Shown here: in pieces, positions 44,148-56,327 of the stretch
Layout: every line of letters starts with the position of its first letter
How positions within the stretch are numbered: position 1 is the stretch's first letter
Source: Cryptomeria japonica
Lineage: Eukaryota; Streptophyta; Pinopsida; Cupressales; Cupressaceae
Length of the DNA: 64,000 nucleotides
Assembly: GCF_030272615.1 (NCBI RefSeq)
Contig: NW_026729330.1
Coordinates: 32,807 to 96,806 of the forward strand
Reading direction: 5' to 3'
Translations under genes and position numbers: made by a program
Notes under the pieces: model-generated
Database searches by the model: none
What the model was told of the DNA's origin: nothing
What the model saw: the letters and a program-made list of their open reading frames with translations, nothing else

Positions 44148-44798
44148 ATGACAATGGGAACGGCTGGTGTATTGTTTGCTGTGGTTTCTCTGTTATCATT
44201 TCTGGTGGCATGCCAGGGTACTAAGGTATACACCGTAGGAGATGAAGCAGGCTGGACATTGGGCTATGATTATCACAAGTGGGCAGCAGGCAAAAAATTC
44301 CACGTTGGAGATACGCTGGGTAATTTCATTTTTTAGTATTAGGAGTCTTCATGTTTGATTGTTTGATGTTACGTTTTATTGCCTTTGAATTTTCTGTTGT
44401 CTAATGTTGTGGTTGTTTCTGTGGGAGCAGTGTTCAACTATTTCCATAATGAGATGAGCGTTCATAATGTGGTGAGAGTAAACGCTACAGCCTATGCAAA
44501 ATGCGTTAGCGATCCGAACATGGGACTCTATGAGAGCGGAAGCGATAAAGTAATTTTAAACGCTCCGGGACATATGTGGTTTATTTGCGGAACGCCCGGT
44601 CACTGTGAAAGAGGCATGAAACTTAAAATAAATGTGAGAAAACCGCACCCCAATAAGCGCAATACTCCTTCTCCGGCTCCTGCACCCACAACTGAAGGAA
44701 TTCCTGCTTCTTCTCCTGCGTCTTCCCCTGCGTCTGCTTCTGCTCCTGCTTCCGATCCATTATTTCTCAAGCGGTTAACATGGCTTCCATGGCATTGA
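44148..44798 (+). CDS. Phytocyanin with arabinogalactan-like tail, two exons (44148-44319, 44431-44798)
   Basis: 179 residues from the first ATG. A second in-frame ATG at 44154 matches the start of the duplicate at 25569 and may be the ancestral start. Signal peptide (about 1-24), [22 protein letters not shown], then [14 protein letters not shown]. The 111-bp intron is phase 1, GT...AG. Copper ligands are His69, Cys110, His115 and Met120 ([16 protein letters not shown]), with disulfide Cys82-Cys116. The Met axial ligand suggests a uclacyanin-like protein. The tail has SPAPAP and repeated SPAS/APAS, likely Hyp-O-glycosylated as in chimeric AGPs, but it ends [12 protein letters not shown] rather than with a GPI signal. 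Intact; the functional partner of the broken duplicate. Confidence 0.93.
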
Positions 44799-45305
44799 GA
44801 GGACTTATTCACTTGTCTGTCTAAACTTTCCACTACAGCAACATTGTTCGTCATAGTAATAAGATTTAGGGTTCCATGATTCTGATATTACATTTCTTCC
44901 AGCTAATAACATGTATGGTAACCTCGTGAACAATATTCTTCTTGTTTTGGCATATTGTTGTCATTTCACTTCTACAAATACATTAAGAGCATTCAAGACA
45001 AAATTACTAAGGGTTACTGGAATTTAGTGCAACAGGATCACTCTAATTACACAGCGGAACTCAAAGCATTATACAGTAGACATCATAATATAATATTAAC
45101 AATGTCAACATCTAAAATCATTGAATATAGCCGGATAATGAATAGAAATAGGAGATTCAATTCATAAGTTTAGACGGAAGTACTTCCACTTCCATTCTGG
45201 CGCTCGCCTCCGGTCATTTGAAGATCTATTGCTTCCGAATAGCTAGAGCGTCAATAATTTTCTCTGCGTAAGGAAAACTACACTATGCATATGGGTGGTC
45301 ACTAC

Positions 45306-46500
45306 ATTAAAATTGAGCATGTAATAATGTTCTTTGTTTAAATTGTCTCATATTCCCTTCACAAATGCATTGCATTGGATGTTATATGGAAGGAAATTGA
45401 ATTGATTTTATTCATTGTTTATTTATTTTCCTAATTTCACAATCCATAATTTTAATTAATTTAGTTTACTCATTTGTTTTAATAAGCATGTCCAAATCAT
45501 CATTTAATGTTAGATATTTATAATGTTAAATATATTTATTGTGCTTTCAATTTTAGGGATTATATACAATGACTTACAATAAAAATAAATAAATCATTTA
45601 TACATATTATGAGTGACATTTAGAACAATTTTTTTAGAATGACAAAATAGTCACGTGATTTATTTAATTCTTAAAAGTTTTTGTGATAAATAAACTTGAT
45701 CTCATAAGACTTTGTGAAAAGATCATTAGTATTATTTTTTATTTATTTGATATCACAACCCTTTACATTAATTATTTTATTTTACCAAATTATTGCATTA
45801 AATATGCTAATATTTCCCTTAATGTTACCTTATTAATCTCACAACCATTAAAACTAATAAGCTTTTCGTATCTACTTATTATTTTGAATAAGTTAGTTAA
45901 CAAATCTTCTCAATGTTATGGTTTGCATACAATGATTCAACATAGAAAACTCATGACACATACAATGATTGACATTTATACCAAATCCTTAAAATGAAAA
46001 CTACCAAATATTAATGTGATTTGTTTCAATCCTGTAAAATGTCGAACATAAATAACCTTGCTCTCACATATGGTGAAAACTTTAGTAATCTAGAATTTCA
46101 TTCTTCAATGTTGAAGATAAAATATTTGCTACTTGATGAGGTCCTTGATGTAAAAGTGATATACATTGATATGCTCTAATCTCACATGAAACATTAGATT
46201 TTCATATAACTAATTTCATTTTCATTGTCATAGGGAAAGTCCTATTTTATTTGATATTTTTTAGTATTAAAAGAGTAACACAAAAGTTATTTCTTAATCA
46301 ACTTCAACCATAGAGTAAGTGAGTATAAGAACATGCTTTATCCTCACTTGTTTAACAAGTCTATAGCAAATACTTGGATTGATAGAGATGAATTTCATTC
46401 GCTATTTGTTATATTTTATTTCTAATAAAGTAGTTGAGAAAACTAAGATATATGATCTCAAATTTATATTTTATTTTTATTTTTATACCATAGATTTTTT
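45306..46500 (-). pseudogene. AT-rich region with very weak copia RNase H traces
   Basis: On the minus strand, RLEHINVYHFYIKDLIK (about 46170-46120) and NNTNDLFTKSYEIKF (about 45735-45690) recall the copia C-terminal phrases 'KHI.I.YHFIRE' and 'ADIFTKSL..KF'. The similarity is short and broken by stops. I list it only as a possibility; otherwise the stretch is featureless. Confidence 0.25.
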
Positions 46501-47612
46501 ATCTTCATTCGCTTCCCATCTTCATACATAATGAGTGGGAGCGAGAGAGGTGCAGTGCAAGGGGGCAGGGTTTTAGGTGGGAGCAAGGGTGCATAGTAAT
46601 AATTTGAGGATGATGATGACTTTGAACTAGATGACAAGGAGGTGTTTTCTCCTCTGAATCATTTGGGAGCCATTTTTTGTGGTGAGGTTTTGGGCCCTTT
46701 CTCCCCTGCATCTATCTCTACCTACTCTTCTTTGCATGCTTTATCTTTAAAGGTGTACGATGGGGGTTGTAAGGGTGGCCATGTTTCTTCTTTTGGTTAT
46801 GTTGGGGGAGATGTTTTCCATTTGTATTGAGGTTTATACCTTCTTTCATGGGTATTTTCATGGAGCTCTCTCTACCATTTGAGACTTGGTCCCCTCAATA
46901 TTTTGTTGGCTTGCTTGCTTGACCTATTGCGCTTAGTGCATTCGTCAATGGGGTTGCGGCTTGTGGGGAGGTTGATGGTGGCAAATCCCTATAAATCCCT
47001 ATATAGGGCTTTGTGGGTTTTATCACTGTTGTGGACTCCCTATTTCTTATTTCTAGGGATATCTGTTTTGGGTGTTGTGGTTTTGCCTCCTTGTCAGTTT
47101 TTCTTTGTTATGCTCCTATGCTTTCCTTTTCTTTTCTTTTGAGAAGTTTCTTTAGTGCTAGGGCTTTTGGTGGCTCTGTTCTTCTTGATGGTCGAGCAAT
47201 TGGTAGTTTTCAATGGCCAAGGCTAGCCATGGTTTATTTTTTGTTGTTTTTTTTTATCTCATGGTTTTGTGTTTCCGCACTGTGGTCTAGTGCTTTATTC
47301 CCCTTCTTCTCAAGTGGGTTTCTGCTATTCTTGTGTGGATTCCTCTCCATATGGCTCCTACGGAGGTAGATTTCTCTCTTTAGGCTATGGCATGGGTTTG
47401 TATCTTCTTGCTCCCCTCTTCATCTTTCATAGTTCCTATTGAGGTGGACGATATGGCTCTCGAAGTGGTTATTTGCTTGGTGGGAGATATTTCTTGGAGA
47501 TCTTTCTAGTCTATCTATAGCTTTGGCTGCTTGGATGTGGGGTTGAATCAAGTTTGGCTCTTCCAGTTGTTACTTTGTTTCTCTTCTACACATATTGATG
47601 TGGATTAATTTT
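46501..47612. other. T-rich, relatively GC-richer stretch, unrecognised
   Basis: Plus-strand frames begin MSGSERGAVQGGRVLGG (46530) and, after stops, read FELDDKEVFSPLNHLGAIF, then long Phe/Leu-rich frames to 47369. No domain is recognised. It could be a 5' piece of a LINE or other transposon. The hydrophobic frames follow from T-richness and are not called as genes. Confidence 0.3.
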
Positions 47613-48668
47613 TGTATACACCTAAAAATGGTCTGAAGATAATTAATTAAATAAGCAATTATTTAATTAATCCTCCTCCCTAATTTAATTAAATTCATTA
47701 GCAATTTGATTAAATTCTCCCTTTCATCTACTTATTAATAAATTTAAGTATTTATTCATTAAGTTCATTCCATAGTCCCTTTTGCTTAATTAATTCAAAT
47801 AAATTAATCTCCCCCCCCATTTCAATCAATTCTTATAATCCCCTAATTAATTAAAACAAATCAATTTATGAGTTGTTGAAAGTTAATTAGTCTTTTCTTA
47901 TTATTTGAATTTTTAAATTCAAATTACCCACATGCCTCCTAACTTCTAACCACCTAACCTAACCATCCCTCTAACCTAACCCATTCCACCTAACCTTGGG
48001 TTTGCCTAACCCTATCCTATCTTGCACATTCTAACCTCCTTATCCTAACCTCCTATGGTTTGGATATTCTTCCCTTGAGACACATGGAACTTTGGCCACA
48101 TGTATCCTCTCTTGGACACTTTCCCTTTTATGAGAAAGACTCTTTGACACTTGTCACCATAGAGATGACAAGTGTCCCTTCCTCCAACCTCCTCCAATTT
48201 CACTCTTGATATCTTTAGACTCAATTTTGACAGTTGATTCCTGCCACCTCATCCTAGGGCTTGGAAATCCTATAAATATCCCCTATTTTGGAGCATGAAG
48301 GATCCCATCTCATTATCAATTTAGGCATTGTTACTATAGGCGTATCATTTGAGAATTGTTGTTATAGGCAATTGCATCTTAGATCTAGCTTAATTTGATC
48401 ATTTTCTAGCATAATTGTCGAATCATGTAGCTTAATCAATCTCTATTCTAGCTTAATTGCATCATCATCATAGCTTACTAATGCATGCCTTTAGTGTAAT
48501 TAGTCTCTTGGATCAATCTAGCATAATCAATCTCATCTTGGCATATCATTATCATTTCAAATCCTCCATCTAGGTGTAGTCAAGTCACTGGGATTGCTTA
48601 TCCAGATCTGATAGCAAATCCATACTCGCATCTCTTAGGAGGCAATAGGTTGCTTTGTCATGGTTTAT
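47613..48668 (+). mobile_element. Inverted LTR copy A (G2 family)
   Basis: Starts TGTATACACCTAAAAATGG. Near-identical, in opposite orientation, to 48697-49751 (only a few differences per 100 bases where I compared 48040-48350). Ends in 'ttgtcatggttta', a little short of the LTR 3' end seen in copy B. No polypurine tract, primer-binding site or coding sequence adjoins it on the left, so it looks like a solo or truncated LTR. Confidence 0.85.
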
Positions 48669-48669
48669 A

Positions 48670-49751
48670 GGAGGAAAATAAGAACCAAATGAAAGATGAA
48701 CCATGACAAAGTGACCTATCACCTCTTAAGAGATGCGAGTATGGATTTGCTCTCAGATTTGGATAAGCAATCCCAGTGACTTGATTACACCTAGATGGAG
48801 GATTTGAAATGATAATGATATGCCAAGATGAGATTGATTAAGCTAGATTGATCCAAGAGACTAATTACACTAAAGGCATGCATGATTAAGCTATGATGAT
48901 GATGCAATTAAGCTAGAAAAGAGATTGATTAGGTTACATGATTCAACAATTATGCTAGAAAATGATCAAATTAAGCTAGATCTAAGATGCAATTGCCTAT
49001 AACAACAAATCTCAAATGATACGCCTATAGTAACAATGCCTAAATTGATAATGAGATGGGATCCTTCGTGCTCCAAAATAGGGGATATTTATAGGATTTC
49101 CAAGCCCAGGGATGAGGTGGTAGGAATCAACTGTCAAAATTGAGTCTAAAGATATCAAGAGTGAAATTGGAGGAGGTTGGAGGAAGGGACACTTGTCATC
49201 TCTATGGTGACAAGTGTCAAAGAGTCTTTGTCATAAAAGGGAAAGTGTCCAAGAGAGGAGACATGTGGCCAAAGTTCCATGTGTCTCAAGGGAAGAATAT
49301 CCATGCCATAGGAGGTTAGGATAAGGAGGCTAGAATGTGCAAGATAGGATAGGGTTAGGCAAACCCAAGGTTAGGTGGAATGGGTTAGGTTAGAGGGATG
49401 GTTAGGTTAGGTGGTTAGAAGTTAGGAGGCATGTGGGTAATTTGAATTTAAAAATTCAAATAATAAGAAAAGACTAATTAACTTTCAACAACTCATAAAT
49501 TGATTTGTTTTAATTAATTAGGGGATTATAAGAATTGATTGAAATGGGGGGGAAGATTAATTTATTTGAATTAATTAATCAAAGGGGACTATGGAATGAA
49601 CTTAGTGAATAAATCCCTATATTTATTAATAAGTAGATGAAAGGAAGAATTTAATCAAATTGCTAATGAATTTAATTAAATTAGGTAGGGGGATTAATTA
49701 AAGAATTTCTTATTTAATTAATCATCTTCAGACCATTTTTAGGTGTATACA
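48670..49751 (-). mobile_element. 3' LTR of gypsy element G2 (copy B)
   Basis: On the minus strand it starts TGTATACACCTAAAAATGG at 49751, directly after the polypurine tract of G2. It has a TATA-like 'tcctataaatatcccc' near 49080-49097. It ends near 48670, facing the end of copy A. Contains 'attaattaaataa' modules at its start and several 'taacctaaccc' stretches. Confidence 0.85.
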
Positions 49752-49767
49752 TTTTGCTCCCCTTTGA
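49752..49767 (-). other. Polypurine tract of G2
   Basis: Minus-strand CAAAGGGGAGCAAAA immediately before the LTR start TGTATACACC. The same layout (AAAGAGGGGCAAAA then TGTAGACACG) is seen in G4. Confidence 0.75.
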
Positions 49768-51600
49768 AGCAAGGTGTGATGACGCGTTGATTCAAAGAAT
49801 AATCTCATTTTGATGATTATATTGGTTCGATAGGATGCCCTAGCCAATGATTGATAAATTGCAGTACGATGATGCCCTCTTGGGAGATCAATTGAGATAA
49901 TTGACCTTTGGAGTGTGTGAATTTTTGCAAAATTGATTATCCCGATTAGAAATGATTTGATTTCTACAACTCTGGTTGATGAAAATGTGAGTTATACGAT
50001 CACGGAGATGTGGTTCTTGATTATTGATAAATCTTGATTGATTAGATTGATAAGATCAAGATTTAGTCTGGTTTCAGGAATGACACCTCCTGTATAGGAC
50101 AAAGATGATCAAAGCATCTAGCTTTAGGAACGATATATCCTGTATAAGACATGATCAGAATGTTTTGTTCCAAGAAAGATACATCCTGTATAAGACATGA
50201 TCAGAATGTTTGGTTCCAGGAAAGATACATCCTGTATAAGACATGATAGAAAAGATGTAGATGCGATCGATTGATAGATCTGATAAGGTTGATTGAGTAA
50301 AGAACTGATAGATTTGTTGATATCCAGTTGAAGGAAGATTTAGACATGCTGATGTTGGTTTTGTTGAGGGAGTAACATTAAATTTGTGCTGGGTCGACAA
50401 TATCTAGAGAGAAATGAGTCATCAATCTGATTGTGTACACACTTATGATGATACCCTGATGATTCCTATGATATATTTAACCTTGGATAAAATGAGCATA
50501 CAGGATTCAATGCAAGAATGAAATGCAAGCTAAATGCAAAGCTACGACCGAACTAGTCACTAGGTTGTTACGTTTTGTCATCATTGAGATTTTTAAAATG
50601 TGGGAAGTGAGTGCAAACATTGATGGTATAATTAAACTGTGATGACCTGAACACTACTTTCCTAGATTTTGATATTACAAGTTAGCACAAGCATCGAGGT
50701 ATAATTGAACCACGATGACCAGAGTGTTGCTTGCATAAAATAGGTAGTATTAACCATTTCAATATGCAAATTGGAAATGTCTTCGATGATACTCTGTTGT
50801 TCATGTCCTCAGACAAATTTGCACATATTAATGATTAATTTACAGACAACAGACAAGAAAAATATCATGTTCCTTCCTTGTTCGTCTAGTCAGAGACATC
50901 CTAGAGTCACTCAAAAATCATGATAGTGAAAATCAAGATAGAAAAGTTGAGCAACCATGCTAAAATAATTATCCAAAAGATATCATCCATTGAAAAGTGT
51001 GTGATGTGCTTAGACTGGTATGTGATAGTTTGATGGTTGACAATTTGATCTCATGTTCAGCATTGGATATGTCTCAGTTTTCGCTTGAGAATAGTTGTCT
51101 GACTATTGTTCTGCCTATTTGATTAAGCTCAAAATGATTGAAAATTTTGCCCCAAGCCTAGAAACAAATTCAATATGATATACCCAATGATCCAAACCAT
51201 GGCGAGAAGCCATCCGAGATGCCTGCGTATGTACAAAGTCTTTTATTATGGATATGAACAACGCTGATGGAAAATAAAGAATGCAAGAGGAAGGATGCAT
51301 GAAATAATATATGGAAGAGCTAGCAGACAGATAGCGTCTGTTTGCCATGTTTTCACCATTTGTTTTCATTGCACTTTTTCTCGTATTTGAATTTTTTTTT
51401 TTTTTGAATTTTCTATTTTTCCACTATTTTGGGATTTTTCCTTTTTCACTGTTTTGGAATTTTTCTAGTTTTTCACTATTTTTGGATTATTCTTCTTTTT
51501 CAAACATAAAAATTCTTCAGATGCATTCTATTGATGGGTTCATCGAGTTGATCCTCGTCCTGTGTTGATAGCTGATATGCTCCTGTCCCAAATACTACTG
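49768..51600 (-). mobile_element. G2 3' non-coding region
   Basis: About 1.8 kb between the integrase end and the polypurine tract with no conserved domain. It contains the 46-50-bp tandem repeats at 50071-50250 and a T-rich tract at 51380-51500 that opens a meaningless Phe-rich frame. A long 3' untranslated region is common in large plant gypsy elements. Confidence 0.55.
50071..50250. repeat. 46-50-bp tandem repeat, four units
   Basis: The core ATCCTGTATAAGACATGATC (or variants) recurs with TGTATA(A/G)GAC at 50091, 50141, 50187 and 50233. Units are spaced 50, 46 and 46 bases. The last three are nearly identical, and the first is diverged. Confidence 0.9.
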
Positions 51601-51799
51601 TGAACACAAACGGACCTAACCAGTTTGGTTCAAACTTTCCTTTCTTTTTTGGATCTTCCTTATTGCATGGATTTTCTTTGAGTACTAGTTCCCCAACTCA
51701 AAATAATCTTGGTTTGACCTTGTGGTTATAATTGTGGCACATTCTTTGCTGATATACCTTTAATGATCAAAGGCATTTTGTCTTTGTTCATGGATTAAT

Positions 51800-53379
51800 T
51801 CTAACTCTTGCAATCAAGACACTCATTGTTCTTCATCTCGGATAAGACCTTTTAATGATACTTGTAGAGAAGGTATCTCTACATCTATTGGCAGTAATGG
51901 TTTTGATCCATAAACAAGAGAGAAAGGTGTGGCACCTATTGGTGTGCAAATACTGGTATGGTAGGCCCATAGAGAAGGGTTTAATTGAATATGCCAATCT
52001 CTGCCAGCATCATTCACTATCTTTTTGAGTATTTTCAAAATATTTTTGTTTGATGCTTCAGCTTTCCCATTCCCTTGTGGATAGTAGGGTGTAGAAAATT
52101 TGTGTTGGATCTTGAATTTCTCACATAGTTCTTAGACATCCTGATTCTTGAATGGTCACCCATTATCAGTGATAATGGTCATGGGTATTCCATAGCGATA
52201 GATGATGAAGTTCAAGATAAATGCAGCAATTTGTTTTCCTGTGATATTGATGAGAGGTACTACCTCAATCTAATTTGTAAAATATTCTATAGCTACAAGG
52301 ATGAATTTGTGACCATTAGATGAAGAAGGATTTATCTTTCCTACTAGATCAAGACACCATTGGCAAAAAGGCCAAGATGTTGCCAAAGCATGAAGTTCTT
52401 ATGCTGGTGCATGAATCAAATTTCCATGGATCTGACATTGTTTGCATGCTTTAGCTATCTGAAACGAATCTTGTTCCATAGTTGGCCAATAATAGCCCAA
52501 GCGCATGAGTTTTTTTCAAAGTGTAAGACCACTTGAATGAGTGCCACAAATGTCATTATGGACTTCATTTAAGGCCCTCTCAGATTCTTCTTGTTTGAGA
52601 AATCTTAAAAGAGTACCATCCATACCTCATTTAAAAAGGGTATCCGCGACAAGAGTATAATGGGAGGATTGGCAAATAAAGTTTCTCTTTTGGTTTTTTG
52701 ATAAGTTAGGAGGGAGGATATTATCTTTTAGGTATGTATAAGTTTGGCCATAATGGGAGGAATCTTGCCCAACAAGGTGACAGATAGTTTGGGAATCATG
52801 ACAATTATGAGTAGGGTAAAACAACTCTTCCACCAGGAATTTGTAATGCTCTTGATTTTCCTGTTTCTGAAGGAGAGAAGAAAGTGTTTCCATGGCATCT
52901 ACTGGTCTGTTGTCATTCCTTGGAATCTACTAAAAAGTTATTTCTACAAAGTATTTCTTGATATCATCAACCATCTTTTTATAAGGCATTAACTTTTCAT
53001 CCTTTGTTTGATAATCGTCATTGATTTGATTTATGACGAGCTGAGAGTCTCCAAAGACTTGAAGTTGTGTATTGTTGGTACATGGAAAGCTTAATTTGTA
53101 TGCTTTCGGAATTGTATGACCTTGTGGTGTGATGAATAGAATATTTGCTCCTGATCGATGGTGTGTATATGAACCATCAAAGTATAATTGTCATGTTTTT
53201 GTGGTAACTGATAGGATATCAACATCGGGAAACTCAATCTATAAAAGATGATAATCTTGAAGTGGTGCCTCTGCTAGTTGGTCTGCAATGAATTGAACCC
53301 GTCATTCTCTATGGTGCATGATACCTACAGCAACAACACAAAAACACTCAATAGATCATTACAAGCATGGTTAGCAAAT
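51800..53379 (-). pseudogene. G2 second RNase H and integrase, degraded
   Basis: Minus strand, from about 53290: QFIADQLAEAPLQDYH ends the RT-linked RNase H. Then LYFDGSYTHHRSGANILF and QVFGDSQLVINQINDDYQTKDE form a second, archaeal-type RNase H. The part between CTNN and VFGDS that carries the catalytic Glu is deleted. Integrase follows: zinc-binding HNDICGTHSSG…CKQCQIHG, catalytic core with WCLDLVGKIN, ITDNG and KAEASNKN (the three acidic residues present), and the C-terminal ALWAYHTS-like NPSLWAYHTSICTPIGATPF (52038-51823). Several stops interrupt it. Two RNase H domains in a gypsy pol are the signature of the plant Tat lineage. Confidence 0.82.
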
Positions 53380-54440
53380 TAAAACCAAATGAAAGATAAA
53401 ACCATGACAAAGCGACCTATCGGCTCCTAAGAGATGCGAGTATGGATTTGCTCTCAGATCTGGATAAGCAATCCTAGTGATTTGACTACACCTAGACAGA
53501 GGATTTGAAATGATAATGTTGTGCAAAGATGAGATTTATTATGCTAGATTGATCCAAGAGACTAATTGAGCTAATGATATGTATGATTAAGCTATGATGA
53601 TGATGCAATTAAGCTAGAAAAGAGATTGATTAAGCTACATGATTCAACAATTATGCTAGGAAATGATCAAATTAAACTAAATCTAAGATGCAATTGCCTA
53701 TAATAACAATTCTCAAATGATATGCTAGAATGGATATTCCTATAGTAACAATGCATAAGATGAAATGAGATGGGATCCTTATTGCTCCAAAATGGAGGAT
53801 ATTTATAGGATTTCCAAGGCCAGGGTTGAGGTGGCAGGAATCAACGGTCAAGATTGAGTCTAAAGATATCAAGGGTGAAATTGGAGGAGGTTGGAGAAGA
53901 GGTTGGAGGAAGGGACACTTTTCATCTCTGTGGTGACAAGTGTCAAGGAGATTTTCTCATAAAAGAGCAAGTGTCCAAGAGAGGAGACATGTGGCAAAAG
54001 TGCCATGTGTCTCGAGAAGAAAATATCCACACCATGGGAGGTTAGGATAAGGAGGGTAGAATGTGCAAGATAGGATAGGGTTAGTTAAACCCAAGGTTAG
54101 GTGGAATGGGTTAGGAGACATGTGGGTAATTTGAATTTAAAAATTCAAATAATAGGAAAAGACTAATTAATTCTCAACAACTCATAAATTGATTTGTTTT
54201 AATTAATTAGGGGTTTAGAAGAATTGAATGAAGTGGGGGATGATTAATTAATTTGAATTAATTAATCAAAGGGGACCATTGAAATGAACCTATTAAATAA
54301 ATCCTTAGATTTATTAATAAGTAGATGAAAGGGAGAATTTAATCAAATTGCCTAATGAATTCAATTAAATTAGGAAGGGGGATTAATTAAATAATTGCTT
54401 GTTTAATTAAATATCTTCAGACCATTTCTAGGTGTATACA
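53380..54440 (-). mobile_element. LTR copy C inserted in G2 RNase H
   Basis: Same LTR family as copies A and B, starting TGTATACACCTAGAAATGG at 54440 (minus) and recognisable to about 53380. It splits the RNase H frame between EFDIEYVDRKYIKG and QFIADQLAE. It is more diverged from A and B than they are from each other, and it has a 40-base stretch missing near 54115. Flanks GGGAC and GGTTC may be an eroded target duplication. The 3' edge is uncertain (53300-53380). Probably a solo LTR. Confidence 0.75.
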
Positions 54441-56079
54441 GTCCCTTTATATATTTTCTGTCAACATACTCAATATCAAACTCGCTTAGAATCATGATCC
54501 ATTTTTCTAATCATCCTATTAATGTTGCCTTGCTGAGAAAATACTTCAATGGATCGATTTTAGCTATCAACTTGATGGAGTGAGATAGTAGATAGTGTCA
54601 TAATTTTTGAGAAGCAAAAACTACCATGAAGCATGCTTTTTCTATTGGTGAATAGTTGATCTTGTATCCCACTAATGTTTTTCTGATGTAGTAGATGGTT
54701 TGTTCTTTTTCTTCATTATCTTGTTGTGCAAGAAGAACTCCTAATGATAATTCAGTGGTTGATACATAGAGTAACAATGGCTTTCTTGGAATTGGCAACA
54801 TTAGGACGGGTGGTTTCATGAGATAGGCCTTGATCTTGTTGAACACGTCCTCACATTGACGGTCCCACTTGAAATGAACATTTTTTAGCAATAGATGAGT
54901 AAATGGTTGACATTTATTTGTGAGTTAAGCAACAAATCTTCTGATTGACTGTAGTCTTCCTTGAAGTGATCTTAGTTGACTGATATACTTGGGAGATGTC
55001 ATTTCCATGATTTCTTTGAACTTAGCTGGATCTACTTCGATAAATATAGCTGAAACAATGTATCCCAATAGCTTGCCTGAAGTGACACCAAAGGCACATT
55101 TCTTAGGATTTAGCCGTAGCTTATACTATTCTAACCTATCAAAGATCTTTTCTAGTATTCCTATATGGTCTTCTGTATTGTATGATTTGGCCAAGATGTC
55201 ATCTACATAATCTTCCATGATTGTATGCATCATGTCATGAAATATCATTTCCATAGCTCTCTGATATGTGGCACCTGTATTCTTTAGTCCAAAAGGCATG
55301 ACGTTCCAACAGAAAGTACCCCATGGACATGTGAAAGCTATTTTTTCTTGATCTTCAGGTGCTATTTGAGTCTGATTATATCTAGAGAAACCATCCATTA
55401 GAGAAAACATGGAGTGTCCAAGAGTTAAATCTACAATGATGTCAATGTTAGGAAAATGAAAGTCATCCTTTGGACATGCATTATTAAAATCTCTAAAGTT
55501 GGTGCATATTCTAATACTTTTATCTGGTTTGGAAACAAGAATGATGTTGGATACCCATTGAGTATATGCTACAGGTCTAATGAATCCAACATCCAATAAT
55601 TTCTTTAGTTCTGCTTTGACTAGAAGAGCAATATGTGGATGCATTTTTCTTAATTTCTGTTTAACGGGTTTGGCTCTGGTACTGACATTTATATGATGCA
55701 TAATAAGATCTATATCCAATCTTGGCATGTATGCATATGACTAGGTGAAATTGATTTGTCGTCGTTTGAAGAATTCCATATATTGTTGCATTTCTTCTTC
55801 TGACAGAGAAGTTGTTGGATGTAGGATTTTTGGATGTTCTGTTGTCCCAATGTTAACTACCTCTGTTTGTTCAATCAAAATGGATGACCTTTCTTGATAG
55901 TGCAGAGGTAAAGTGTCAAATATCCCATCTTCTAGTGCCTCGAGGAGGTTTTCACCGTTATATGCGTCCTTTCTTTTTACTATTTTCTGATCTAATGTTG
56001 TGAGGAAATGGTTTTTAGCATTAGACCTAATATTTATTTCTTTATTTTCCTTCTTGTGACTAGGAGATTTGGCACCCAC
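54441..56079 (-). pseudogene. G2 reverse transcriptase and first RNase H
   Basis: Starts with a linker (56079-55741, EALEDGIFDTLPLHYQERSS). Then RT: MPRLDIDLIMHHINVSTRAK, KPDKSIRICTNFRDFNNACP, SLMDGFSRYNQTQIAPED, VMPFGLKNTGATYQRAM and DYVDDILAKS (catalytic YVDD, about 55225-55195), to 55126. A stop follows. The connection and RNase H continue (54891-54598, PRKPLLLYVSTTELSLGVLL, YSPIEKACFMVVFASQKL) and reach EFDIEYVDRKYIKG at the LTR insertion. Several stops; the RT core itself is open for 200 codons. Neighbour upstream in element order is the G-patch region beyond the non-autonomous insertion. Confidence 0.88.
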
Positions 56080-56322
56080 TTGACTAGAAGATGTGTTATT
56101 TCAATTCCTGGTGAGGGTTATTGCGGGTTAGATTGCATTAAGATATATGGGTATGGCATGTTCATTAGGAAAGGTATCAATGATAGTATGTCCTTCATTT
56201 TCCCAATCAATAAGTTATGGGTGGATAAGAGGTAAGGGGTTCTCAGGTTGAGATGTTTTGAGGGTATCAAGGGTCATGATAGATATGTCAAATTCTTTGA
56301 TATGTATGGCAATGTCTAGAAT

Positions 56323-56327
56323 GGTAC
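56323..56327. other. Left target-site duplication GGTAC
   Basis: GGTAC directly before the LTR start at 56328. An identical copy follows the right LTR at 59631-59635. Confidence 0.9.

Larger units (their letters stand above)
43845..45305 (+). repeat. Phytocyanin duplicon, copy 2
   Basis: Homologous to 25240-26615 over promoter, both exons, intron and about 450 bases of 3' flank. An insertion of roughly 80-100 bases (about 44930-45020) is present only here. Confidence 0.85.

Noticed and set aside
46879-47369. Long hydrophobic plus-strand frames that look like membrane proteins
   Set aside because: The sequence is T-rich, two overlapping frames are both hydrophobic, and no motif is recognised.
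51347-51568. Phe-rich plus-strand frame
   Set aside because: It arises from a poly-T and 'ttttcactatttttgg' repeat tract in the G2 3' region.
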